Positions 1 to 12,500 of a stretch of 64,000 nucleotides of DNA are shown here, piece by piece; position 1 is the first letter of the stretch, and each line of letters begins with the position of its first letter. Made by a program: the position numbers and the translations under genes. The stretch is from positions 3,654,001 through 3,718,000 of the forward strand of contig CAMQGK010000008.1 in NCBI GenBank assembly GCA_947000775.1, given 5' to 3'. Source of the stretch: Pterois miles. Its lineage: Eukaryota > Chordata > Actinopteri > Perciformes > Scorpaenidae. A model generated the notes under the pieces. That model did not search any database. It was not told the origin of the DNA and saw only the letters and a list, made by a program, of their open reading frames with translations.

Positions 1-2070
1 TTAACATATACATATATATGTGCATAAAACAGAGTTGTGATTTATCAAACATGTATCATTCAAAATGGATGGTTTACTTATTCAAGATAAGGTGAGGTGA
101 TGCGGAAATGGCAGTAAAAATGGCCTGGAACGTTCCTTCTCGCGATTTATAGATAAAGTGAATCGGGTCCTGATGGTTTGTTATTTTTAAAAAGTGCGTC
201 CCACACTGGTCAAGCGTTGAATTGGCTATACGTCTTTGTATGTATGTGTTTTATATATTGGGTGTGTCATTGTCATTCATTCCTGTTTATGTGATTGTTT
301 TTCTCTTTTGCACATGCTTTTAATCCCTGGATGTCTTCATGCTGAACATCCCCACCTCTCACAACTTTTCCATCTGTATGACATTGTCATATTGTGTCTC
401 CTTCTTTATTTTAAATAGTCAAAGCCAGGATTTTTATGGCTGCAACATGACATCAGATGGAAATATTTCAGTGCATCATTTTATACACATTTTGACATAT
501 TTGGTATCTTTTGTAAACCTTGGCTTCCCTGCTAGAATTGAATCTAAAACTGTGTGGGTTTCAACAATGCTTGGCTACACAACACAAGTTTGTAAAGATG
601 GACCCACCGCTGGGTTTATGTTATTCATTTGATCCCAGGATATTCTGTTTCAGTAGAGTGTTGCCACATGCGGGGCATCTTTTGTTATCTTTTCAGAGGT
701 TATTTAGGGGTAGCTGTAAAGTGGATAGCAAAGCTTAAGAGGGCATTGCACATGAGAATACACGACGAACCGCTGAAAGTGAAATCTTAATCTTATGGTG
801 AAGCATTTCTGTCTTGAGGGGGGATGGTCTCTCCCCAGCTTAGCCACAGTGGTCTGGAACAGTTTGGTGAGCAGTGAAACAGTGTTAACCACAAGTCAGG
901 GCTGTCGCACGAAACCTACCCAACACTAGTGGGAGAATCTCGTGTCAGAAGACAACTATGCGGCAATGTATTTGAATATTTGCTTATCGCCTTGATCCTG
1001 ACATAAGACGACTGATTAAATAGCCAGAGGTATGTGGCTGATTCAACCTTTAGCTGTTTGGGTGAGTTGGTTAAAGCAACAGTGTGTAACATTATATTAG
1101 ATCTATTAGTAGAAATGGAAAATAATATTATTTTCTTTAGCGTATATATGGAGCAGGTCCTCTTCACAGAGTCGTCTGCCATGTTTGTACAGTAGTTTTC
1201 TTACACGCTTGGCACACGGGAGAACTTTCAATTGGTTGCAATCTGCAACCTCTCCAGTAGATGCCACCAGATCCCACACACTGCTCCTTTAACTAGGTAA
1301 TAATTGGAAATTACAAGTTGGCATTTGGATAGTTGTTTTCACACTTGGGAGGAAATGGGAAAGTTGATTTTGGTTTTGATGATTGAATCATCTATCGCTT
1401 ATTGTCTGGATTCATTGATCTGTTGTTTGGTGTGGTTCTGTTCCTTTTAACTTATGGCCTTTACACACAGGGGGCATGACAAATAAATGACATGAAAATG
1501 CAAAATACTCACATGTGAATATTATATGTCTTGGGCTTTTATTGTGAAAGCTAACAACGGAAGTAGTGGATCTGGTCTACGCTGCCTTTGTCAAGGTTGA
1601 AAGGAGTAATAAAGTTTGCTGTAATGTTTCGAACTATGGAGCCTCAGAATTGTTGTTTTCACAAATATAGGCGCAATTCAACACGGTCCGCACAACGTGA
1701 TTGGTTGGTGTCTTTATTTGCAGTGCAAACTTGTTATTTTGCAATGCAAATTTGCATTATGTGTGAAAGTATTTATGACTAACTTCTTCACCACTTTGAA
1801 GAAATATATTGACGTGTGAATTATTTGCACCAAAAAAAAAAAGAACAGTAACAATCTCTAAGGTTTTGTTTTTTAGTGTTGGTTTGTGTATTTTAAAACC
1901 CAAATTTTCAATTTACTGTCCCTTAAGTCAGATAAGCATAAAACCTCATAACTGAGAATCTGGAACTAGATCAAATTTGTCATTTTGTGCTTAAAAAAAT
2001 GACGATGTTGAGGTGCCTGAGAGGTTAAGCTGCATACCATGCAAGCAAAAAGTGTGTTTTATCTATGATG

Positions 2071-2252
2071 TCAGCCTTCCTGCAGGTCGTAGGCACCATC
2101 AGAGGTGTCCAGTGACACGTGCCCTGCAGGCCTGACATCAGCAGGTTTGGACCGTGTGTTGTCCATGTAATCAATCATAGCCGTGAGCTCAGGAGCCTCC
2201 CCGGGGTTCAGCGTCTGTATCTGACCCTGGAGAGTGCATCGTCCCCGCCAGC
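2071..2252 (-). CDS. Possible terminal coding exon of an unrecognised minus-strand gene
   Basis: On the minus strand a frame stays open from an AG acceptor-like site (TTCCTGTGAG, ending at 2253) to a TGA at 2073-2071, about 60 codons. It contains the peptide TLNPGEAPELTAMIDYMD and, near the end, VSLDTSDGAYDL. The patch is clearly richer in GC than the DNA around it and has protein-like composition, with no start codon needed if it is a spliced last exon. I do not recognise the family. It lies inside an rbpj intron on the opposite strand, so it could be the last exon of an overlapping gene, a decayed retrocopy or chance. Part of the patch also forms an inverted repeat (TGATGTCAG and CCTGCAGG elements at both ends of 2068-2143), a non-coding reason for its composition. 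Confidence 0.3.
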
Positions 2253-2695
2253 CTCACAGGAAGGGTCTGTCATTCAATGTAAACAGAAGAGAAAGTGAAG
2301 CGCATCCTTGCAAATAAGTTTAAGTCAAACTTTGTAAGGCTTGACTTGTGCGTTCACCTTTTCTCATGGCTCCATTTAGGAAAAGAATAATTTTCTCCAT
2401 GTGGTGCATAAATGGTATCAGACTGCATCGGATCAGCCTCAAGTGTTTGGAATCCTAGGATTGTAACCTCCATCATTTTCAGTTGCCGCTGGCGACCGAT
2501 AATTTAGAAAACACTGAATAAACAACGGAACATAATTTTGTGTTGCTGAGAGACTCAAACTGCAGCATTTTACCCCCCAAAAAATAACTGTCTCATGGCA
2601 CAGCGTGGCGAGAAATAAAATGTTTCCCAGTCCATTATGAGATGGATAAACCAAAATCCCTCTTGGCCTCCGTCCTCCTCCTCTTCTGTACCCCG

Positions 2696-2696
<1 letters not shown>

Positions 2697-2756
<60 letters not shown>
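2697..2756. repeat. (CA)n dinucleotide microsatellite
   Basis: An uninterrupted run of about 30 CA units lies in the rbpj upstream intron. Translated peptides across it on either strand are dipeptide artefacts. Alternating purine-pyrimidine tracts of this length are prone to Z-DNA formation and length polymorphism. Confidence 0.97.
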
Positions 2757-2757
<1 letters not shown>

Positions 2758-3564
2758 CCACACTGTGAGGGGCCCCTTGCTTTTCATAACAAAGGCCCTG
2801 TCTAACCCGAGCGTGCAGCCCAGTATTGCGTGGCAGAGTGGAAAGCTGTCTGAGTGGGAAGCCCGGCGTGTCAGGTGTCACTGACATCTGTGCATGTGCG
2901 CCGATCGGGTCGCGGTGCGTTCGTGTCCATGAGACTTAATTGTGCGTCTAAACCTGATCTTTGACCTCTTTGCTTTACGGCCCAGCTGAAGCTCTACTGG
3001 TTCCTCAAATATTAAAATAATTTAGTGTAAAGGAGTTGTGGAAGGGTTGACAAAAGTAATTGGAGTGTGGGCCTTGCAATATTTTTTGACACGAGATGAG
3101 GAATCTTTGCTGGTGAGCTCAGCTCTGTTTTTGTTTTTGCGGCTCTGGTGTTTTCTTTTTCCTTCCTCTCTCGTTACCTCCCTCCCCGCAACCCCTACTC
3201 TTCCTCGTCTCCCCCCTCTCTTCTCCCCTGTGCTCCTCACTGTCCCTCCGAGCCGGTCATTAACAGCCCACCCCCACCTCAAACGGACCCAGCTGGGGGA
3301 GAACATAGCTTTTTTGGCGAGCAGAGCCGTGCAGGCTCTGAGGCTTTCCAGAGGTCATTGCGAGTGCACTGTATGTGTGTGTTTCTGTATGTCCTCATCC
3401 CATACTTCAACCTACAGCGTTTCACAACCTGCTCGACGACACGCAGCGACCCCCCCCACACCGACCCCTGAGGTCCCTCTGAGCCAGCTTTACGTTTCAA
3501 CACACCCAATATCACCTCGCCTAATCTGCTGCATCACTTCTTTCTCCCTCTTTTCACCTTGCAG

Positions 3565-6500
3565 AGAAGCGATGAGGAATTACCTGAAGGAGCGAGGCGA
3601 CCAGACTGTCATGATCCTGCATGCAAAAGTTGCACAGAAATCCTACGGCAATGAGAAAAGGTGAGTGAAATATCAGGTTTTCCCCTTGGTAATTCAGGCC
3701 TTGATAATTATTGTTGGATTTAAGCGAATAACATAAGGATGAGAAGGTTTTTAACAACAGATTCATCGATGGAAAATGCACCCTGTAATCTATCTGGCTC
3801 TCTCTCTGGTGCAGGATTAACACTTCACATTCACAACACTCATTTCTTCTCAGTCTTAGCGTAATTCATCGTATTGGGTAATACGCTGATTTGCTTTCTT
3901 TCTGAAAGAACATCTGCACCACTTTTATGTCTATTCAGTAAATATGAAGCCAGCAACAACAACAAAAGGCAACAAGGTTTACCTTCCAGCACCTCTAAAG
4001 CTCACTAATTGTCATGTTGTATCTTGTTTGTTTAATCTGTGCGAAAGCTGAAGTGTGGTTTTACGGGGGATTGTGTGCCAGACTATTTCTTGGCCGGGAG
4101 CAGTCCAACTGTTTCCCCGTTTCCACGCTTTATGCACTAAGCATCTGCTGGCTGCAGCCTTAAACAGATATGACGAATATTCCTTTTCAGAAAAAGAAAG
4201 GACTTTTATGATCTCATTTTGACCATTTGACGGGTCTCGCTCCATTTTTGATTCCTTGCTTGTTTGTTTTTTCCAAATACGGACTAAAAATTCACTTGTG
4301 TGAATGTGTGGAACTCTTATTGTGAATGAAGTTTTAAGGCCGCTTTCACAAGCCAGATCCATTTGAATTTAACTCTGGTGCGATTCATTTGGGCAGTTAT
4401 GAACGCAGTAATTGTACCCTGGTGCAAAGAGAAACAAAAGGTCCGACACCACGTGCAAGAGGTTTTCTCGGACCGCTTCCAAGCAAACCAAAACGCAGAC
4501 TTCCTGCAGGAATTTGTTGAGATGGATACAAGTAAACAACAGGTTAACGTGTGGGCGAGGGCTGACGTGGACTTCTGCAGGCTACGGCTGAGCCAAATGC
4601 TTCGAAACTTTGACCATTGCCATGGTAATCGACCAAATTCAAATGCTTTTTTTATTGTATAAGTACATAATGATAATGTATAAATCCCAAAATAGCTCAT
4701 GAAAGGGAATAATCCCACATTATTCATCATTACTCAACATTAATTCTTATTGGTTATTCTCCTACGGATATCGATGTTTGTTGTGTGTAGAGTGTATACA
4801 GTGGTGCGGCACTGAAACAGGGGAGATGGAGACAAACCGATGGAGTAAACATGTCAGCCACCCTGCAAAGCTTTGAATAGCGTTGAAAATTTCTCACCGA
4901 AGCTTCGAAGCCCAAAAAATGGTATTCTGGACAGCCGTAATGTTAAAGTAAGATAAACCAGAGAGAGCAACTCCCTGCATAGAAGTGGAAGGATGAATTC
5001 GCTCCTTCGTACACGCCACTCGGCTAATTGTCTTTCTCATTTGGTCCACTTTAATTTGTGCATTGTGAAACCGAATCAGACTAAATAGAAAACAAACCAA
5101 AAGTATCAATTTTGCTCTGATTCAGACTAGGCAAACAGGCTACGGGCTATTATGAAACCTTTATACATGCTGACCTATTGTTGAGTACGCTGATTGCAAA
5201 CAGCTAAGCCTTAGCCTCACTTAGAAACACAAACTTGGCCCTTCACTGCAAGGGTTTATGGAGAGGTAACGCATGTCACTCAGGGGGAAACAGGCTAAGG
5301 AGTGAATGCAAAACACACATTTCATCTTCCCTCCGAGCAGCGTCGGTAAGTCGACCCTTCTGACCCTCCTTCCGTATCAACAGAGGTCAGAGGAGGAAAC
5401 GTGTGGTGACCTCCTGTGTGAGGCCACGTTCAGGTGAAGGCCGAAGAGAGGCGGAGGGGGTAAGGGACGATGGGAATAGGGGGGATAAATGTCTCCCAGG
5501 GGGAAACTGTGGAGCATTTACTTGTAAGGGTTCAAGGACGAGAACGCACAGGGAACCTGTTGATGTCTTTCTTTGGTGTAATTTCCATGCAAGTGCTGGT
5601 TGATGACTTTTTTTTCCCTCCTCTCTTGAACTGTGTGACTCATCCTTTCTTCATCAAACCCTTCCTGTAACTCTGCTCTCACCTTTTTACCTCTTGCTCT
5701 CAAACTTTTTATAGCTTTTTCCTCCCCCCTTCTTCTCTCTCTCTCTCGTGCTTGTTATGTAACTCTCTTCAGCTCCCCATCCTCCTATTTTCTTGGCCGA
5801 GCTGCAGCGCTGCTTGCGATCTCATCAGGCCTATCTCTTGGCGAATCAGCAGGCCAACTCCGAGACACCTCAGAGAGTTTTATCACAACTGCAGAGAGAG
5901 ATGGAGACAGGTTGAGATGAATTCCTCAGATAAATTGTAGCTGGCTTGTGCAGTTAAAGTGACACCAGTGAGAGGAGCCGTTCAAACACTGCTGTCACAT
6001 GCATGCTTGTACAGGTTCAGTGTCAGCGCTGCTGGGTTGTGAGTTGCTCAATGCTGCACTTAAATTGCAGTTAAAACCACAGTATCTGTAACCAATAGCG
6101 CATCCAGCTGGATCACAGACAAGTGTCTGAATGTTTTGCTGTGGGATTTTTACCTCTATGTGCATATCAGAATTTTAACATCCTTTGGCCTGCAAAACCC
6201 CTCCATGTTCATGTCGCGTGCGTCTGTCTCGTACCTCTGATTGCTTCTGTGTAGCATAACAAGGGGTTCCAAAAAAGCGAGTGCACGGAGAATGCAAAAT
6301 GTGCCGTCTCCCTCTTTGTAGCTGCCTCTCACTGTCTGCGCTTTTTATAGGAGGTGAAAGACAAACACCCACAGAGGCAGACGCCGGCGTTGCGAAACGC
6401 TTTCCAGCTCCTCACTGACGCACATGAATTTATTTGAAGTTGGTTCAGTGATGAGTTGAGTTCACATTTGAAAAGTTGTCATTTTTCTTAATGGAGCTCT

Positions 6501-9500
6501 GCACTTGACGTTGGAGAGTATTTCAAGGGAGAAGAGTAAGAAAATGATGACTTCCTGAAATGGAAATTTTTATTTCAAGAGATCAGTTTCATGCTGGACT
6601 GCTGCTCATGTTAACATCTGCTAAATTAGGCTCGACAGCTTGAGAAAAGAGTGCTTAGTTCAATTGTATGTAACAGTATGTTGATTTAAAAAAAAAAGTT
6701 TCTGACTGTGTTTTGGAAGTGTAGCCCAGGTCTGCCCTCTTCTGGTGTAAATCAAGAGATGCACACCGTCTTAAAAAGATGTTCCACTTTGTTTTGTCCC
6801 CTGGTTCGTGTCCTTGAAATGTACTTTCAAAAAATATTATTACTCTGCTGCTATGTTTGACTTTTTTAGCCTAAGTTGATCTTAAAACCATCAGATTTTC
6901 CAAGCATGCTTGCCAGCGATGCAGATTTTTTTTTTCTTTTTCATCCAGACATGTGGATTAAAAACATACTTATATTTACAGAAACAACTGAAATATTAGT
7001 TACAGGAGCAAAACATCAAAATATCATCTGAGCAAGCCACTTAAGAGGTTTACATGTGCCAATGCTGGAGTGAATATCTGTGAAGGAGTCATGTCTTCCT
7101 GGATTTGAGACCAAAGAAATGCATAAATATTATCTGCCTGTGTCCAGGTTCTTCTGCCCTCCTCCCTGCGTTTACCTGATGGGCAGCGGCTGGAAGAAAA
7201 AGAAGGAGCAGATGGAGCGAGACGGCTGCTCCGAGCAGGAGTCGCAGCCCTGTGCCTTCATCGGCATCGGCAACAGCGACCAAGAAATGCAACAGCTTAA
7301 CTTAGAGGGAAAGGTACAACACACACTCTGTCACACACAAACATGCAATTATTCAGGAGAAGCGACATGGCTACACACCTTCCCTCCAGGCACTTTACAG
7401 TAATAATACAGGAAGTCTGTCATTTGCCTGCAGTGCATTTTAATGTTATTAATTCCAACCATTATCTATTGACAGCGTTGACAAATTTACCTCTTCCAGG
7501 AAATGTTGTACAGCAGGAAAAAAAGATGTAATGTGTTTTGATTTCTCTCCTTCTTCTGCACCCTCCAGAATTATTGCACAGCCAAAACCTTGTACATATC
7601 CGACTCCGACAAGAGAAAGCACTTCATGTTGTCTGTCAAGATGTTCTACGGCAACAGCGCTGACATTGGCGTCTTCCTCAGCAAGAGGATCAAAGTCATC
7701 TCCAAGCCCTCCAAAAAGAAGCAGTCCCTCAAAAACGCTGACTGTAAGTTTGCGCTCGTCGGTTTTGTCTGTTACTTGTGCCAGCCGAGGAGACCTGTGA
7801 TGAGATCTGATGGCTGTGGGAGCGTAGTACACACACTGTTTTGCTGTGGTGTGTGTGTTCGGGTGTATTCTCCAGTCAAATCTGTTATTGCGATAGATTT
7901 CACGTCTGACAGCTGTAGCATGGATGTAAAAATCAATGTGCGATAATGTGTCAGTTATGGACCTCATTCATTTAGCACACCATCATGGTTTTGATTTGGC
8001 TGCATGAAAGTATGGATCCTCTTCAGCTAGTGAGTGGAAAGTTCAACCCTAAGACTTTATGTTAAAGTTAATCTTAAATTAACTGAAAAAATGTCAACAC
8101 AAAAGGAATAAGAAAAAGGATGTAAAGAACAAAAAATAAACAGAAACGTCTTGTCTCTCTCTGGACTATGATGATGATTATTTATGTTTATATGTGATAA
8201 ATGTTAAGGTCATTATTTATAGTAATAGAAAGGGGAAGGGCAATTTAAATGTTTACTTCTGCCTGCTCCTTTTCAGACATGTAGGCAGCCACACAATTCA
8301 TAGCACTTTCCATAAAATATCAAAAGTATCAGGACAAAGTGCAAAAGAAATACATTATTAAAGGACATTCAAATACAATTAAAGACAGTCACTAAATATC
8401 CAAGAGAGTAGAAAATAAAACCAGCTAAGATAGAATAAGATGGCTCTAAAATACATAAATAAAAGTTACAGTGCAGCGTAAGAAATGATTTCATCAAAAG
8501 CAGCAGCAGCAAATAGAAAAGTCTTCAGCCTTGCAGTGGACATGCAGTTTTGTTCCACATACATGATGCATAAACAATGTAAAATGTAAAAATATGCATA
8601 TTTAGTTTCTTTAAAATGTGAATTACTATTCTTGTTCTGTTTTCTTGTTCTTTGATATATGTTCAAAATAAATTTAGATAATGTAACGATAAAAAGGCAC
8701 TTAAAAGGCATAAAAGTCCACTGTTTGTTTGTTTAAGTAAACCATGGATTCACACATATGAAATTCAGACTTTTATCCGGACTTAAAGCTTGTTATATTC
8801 TTACGTATTTTATTCTGTTTAATTTCTCTACTTTTTTTTTTTTGCTATTTATTTATTGCACTGTTTACTGTTCATTTTTTATTCTTGTTTTATTATTTAT
8901 TTATTTATTTTTACAAAAATAATCTATGGATTTAAAATGTTAATCTTTTATTTATTTGCACATATTGCCGATTATTCACTTGTTCAACTATGAGATTCTG
9001 AATGTTCCAAGTGTTACTAGAATTAATAGTCACAAGAGATATAAATAGGATGAAAACCAATGATTTAGACTTAAAAACTAAGGCAATAATTGAAGAGACT
9101 AAAAAGATATCTGTATTATTATTATTGTTATTATTATTATTACAATGCATTATAGGAAGTACTGTAATATGGGATTATTATTATTATTCCAACCAGTAGA
9201 GGGTAGTGTAGCTTCACTGACGTGTCCAGTAACCCAGTTGTGTCACATGTAGCACACCTGTAGAGTACACATCATCTCCTCTGCTGACATGTAAACAACA
9301 TGTCCTGTTTGGATGTCTGGTTGTGTAACTGTGTGTGTTCCTCTCTATTTGTTCCCAGTGTGCATTGCATCAGGGACCAAGGTGGCGCTGTTCAACCGGC
9401 TTCGGTCCCAAACAGTCAGCACGCGCTATCTACACGTGGAGGGCGGCAACTTTCACGCCAGCTCCCAGCAGTGGGGCGCCTTCTACATCCACCTGCGTGA

Positions 9501-12500
9501 GTGTCAGTCAGCTGCTGCTGCAATACGAGCACAAACAAACACATTTAGAAGCGCTTTACATCATACAGAGCCTCAGCGTGAGGAATGTGGGTTGACAGCT
9601 TGTCACTTTGCCGTCATGTCTCTGTCTGTTCTTTGTAAATGTAACCCACGCTGTAATTACACAGCCGATTCATCAGGAATAAAGAGAGGGATTGACTGGT
9701 TGAATGTGGGTTTGAGGACATGTTGCACTGACTACTCCTTTTTCCCTGCACTGTGGGTTTTCAGTGGATGACGAGGAGTCAGAAGGAGAAGAGTTCACTG
9801 TGAGAGACGGATACATCCACTACGGCCAGACAGTCAAGCTGGTTTGCTCCGTCACCGGCATGGCTCTGCCCAGACTGGTAAAATAAAACGCTGCATTTGA
9901 AATGAGAACGATCAGAGCAGAAAAAGAAACCTGAAGATAGTAAAATCATTAGAAATAGGAATTATTTAAAGGAACAGTTGGACATTTTGGGGCATATTTC
10001 TGGCAAAGAAAATCTGCATGGGATAAACAAAGATGTTTATGTAGTCTTTATCTTATAGGAATAATTCAACGTATTTTAGAAACAGCTTGTCGTTTTACAG
10101 TTTTGTTTTTGTAAACAAACAAACAAGACTAAACAAACAAACATTATACATGTTAATTAGTGTGTTTTCGAGGTGCTGATTTGACAGAGCCAGGCTAATG
10201 GTTGCCTTGTTTCCAGACTGTATGCTACGCTAAGCTAACCATCTCCTAGCTCTTGAAAGGGCAGGTCCATTTTTTTAGGTTTCAGTATCAGTGGTGTTCC
10301 CTGTGTATTCAAATCCGAACATTCAAATGTTGGTCTGTATGTTTTAGCATCAAAATGCTATTTTTCCAAGTCCTTCTAAAGACTTTTTCCCACGTGGCCT
10401 GATGCAGGTTTCTGCATGATGAAGCCGCTACATGTACAGTAAATGTACATCCTTATAGTCAGTGTATTAATGTGACATACAGTAACTTAGATGGCGGTTG
10501 ACACGCTCCCAGTTTGGAGATGCAGACATGAGTACTGGTATGGAAGCTAAGCAATGTACTGCTGTGTGGATGCCACGTTAGTTTGAATCCATCACAATAA
10601 AACAAGCAAGTGAACCCATCGATGTAGCGGTAGACCAGCAACTTTCGTGTTCTGTGAGGTAAAATTCTGTTTTTGTGAATGAAGTTTGGTCTGGTCTTGA
10701 AGATATAACAGCTTCAGTTCCCTGCTGAAAAGAGCTGTCTGAAAACTGAAAACAGTGAAAATATTCTAAATATAGTGTACACATAAGGTGATATAGTTTT
10801 TTTTTTTTGTTTAGGTAGCTAAAATACATTTTTCTGCTGCGCCTGTGCGGAGCCATTTTACTCTTTCTGACAAGGGACTGAAGCCGTTATATCGCCCTCT
10901 TCAAAGCCACCAGCTACCTTCACAAAAGCAGTAATATTACCTCGCAGAACGTAGGAGCATACATACAACCCCACTTCAAAAAATCCAAACGAACCCTTTC
11001 AGTTATTTCCAAGCTTACTGTAGCACAATTATTTTTGACTCAGCTAGTGCTAGCATTCACGTTATTCATAACCTTATTGATTAGCTTAGTTTGGTAACCT
11101 ACATCACTGATTTTTTTAACAGAGTTCTATTTGAAAGATACAGAACAGAATGCAGCCGGACTGCTCCTTTAAAAGAGAGTTATACATAAAGAAACATAAA
11201 TATAAATACCTTGTTTGTTCAAAAACCCTGACAAAGAATTATTTTTTTCTTTCCTTCATTTCCTTCTAACTTCCTTCCTTTTTCTTTTTCCTGTCCTTCC
11301 CTGCATTCCATTCTCCCATCTATCTTCCAGCCGACTAATCCCTCTCTCTCTCTTTATTCCCCCTCAGATCATCCGTAAAGTGGACAAGCAGACGGCGCTG
11401 CTGGACGCCGACGACCCCGTCTCCCAGCTCCACAAGTGTGCCTTCTACCTGAAGGACACAGAACGCATGTACCTGTGCCTTTCCCAAGAAAGGATCATCC
11501 AGTTTCAAGTTAGTGTCAGACGTCAGACGCCTTTTTCTTTTTTTTTTTTTTTTAATAACATCTTGTTGTGTGTGCAGGTCACTTCACCCTCACATCCAGA
11601 TTCACAGATGATTGAGGATGATTGCTTTAGCTTTCTGAATCTGGGAGCGATCTCTGTACCTTTTTGAGTGGACTGAATTGAAAGTGAATTTTGGCATCTA
11701 TTCTTGGTCTTTGTTAAAGGAAGTTTTACTTATTTAGATGGTCGTAAAGCCAAAGAGGAACATTTGATTGCGGTCTTGATTGGGTGCACTTTGTGATTAT
11801 CATGGCCCTGATGTACATAAAGGTCACGTCGCCCCTTTTCTCCCACTAGGCCACTCCATGCCCAAAGGAACCAAACAAGGAGATGATCAACGACGGCGCC
11901 TCCTGGACAATCATCAGCACAGACAAGGCTGAATACACTTTCTACGAGGGCATGGGCCCCGTCCACTCGCCTGTCACCCCCGTGCCTGTGGTAGAGAGCT
12001 TACAGGTAGACGCCGACCCCGACAGAAGCTTTGAGCTTTTGTAGTCGACGTACTAAATGATCTTCTTTGTGTGCAGCTAAACGGAGGCGGCGACGTCGCC
12101 ATGTTGGAGCTGACGGGACAGAACTTCACTCCAAATCTGCGGGTCTGGTTCGGAGACGTCGAGGCGGAGACCATGTACAGGTGTGTCTTTCATTTTTCTT
12201 AAAGGTCACACCTGATTCCAGGTAAATATATTGTTTTTTCCTCCCTTCCTCTGACTTGCTGTGCACACTGTGATTCACCAGACTCTCAGCTAAAATGAGC
12301 TCCATTGTCTTGCCAGAATTTCTCTTAACTCATCAGCATACAAATTGTCCATTACGACTAATCTGAGGTTTTATTTGGCATCATACAGTCCTAGAAAATG
12401 ATGGACTTAAAGGTTAATACATATAATGGATTTATGAATAAGTTAGTAGTGTAATTTAAATGAATAAAAGCTTTCAAAATGCTCTCTGTCACATTTGGTG

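Larger units (their letters stand above)
1..3564 (+). other. rbpj upstream intron sequence
   Basis: This stretch precedes the first visible rbpj coding exon, whose acceptor phase requires a further coding exon to the left. I looked for the short N-terminal exon that normally precedes the RBPJ core and did not recognise one, so the start codon is probably outside the window. The stretch is mostly AT-rich and non-coding. It contains a CA microsatellite at 2697-2756, a minus-strand open patch at 2071-2252, and a pyrimidine-rich tract leading to the acceptor at 3563-3564. I saw nothing else with gene structure. Confidence 0.6.

Noticed and set aside
2697..2756. A CRISPR-like or satellite array
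   Set aside because: It is a simple dinucleotide repeat in a eukaryotic genome, with no spacers.
2439..2887. Open frames across the CA repeat
   Set aside because: They consist mostly of alternating His-Thr or Val-Cys from the microsatellite.
3038..3664. Long plus-strand open frame (208 codons) covering the first visible rbpj exon
   Set aside because: Only the last 96 bases are rbpj coding sequence; the rest is pyrimidine-rich intron with a normal acceptor at 3563-3564.
4335..4660. Plus-strand open frame of 99 codons in an rbpj intron
   Set aside because: The start GGCCGCTTTCACAAGCCAG resembles the edge of a dispersed fish repeat, and the reverse strand is equally open; no protein family or exon borders are evident.
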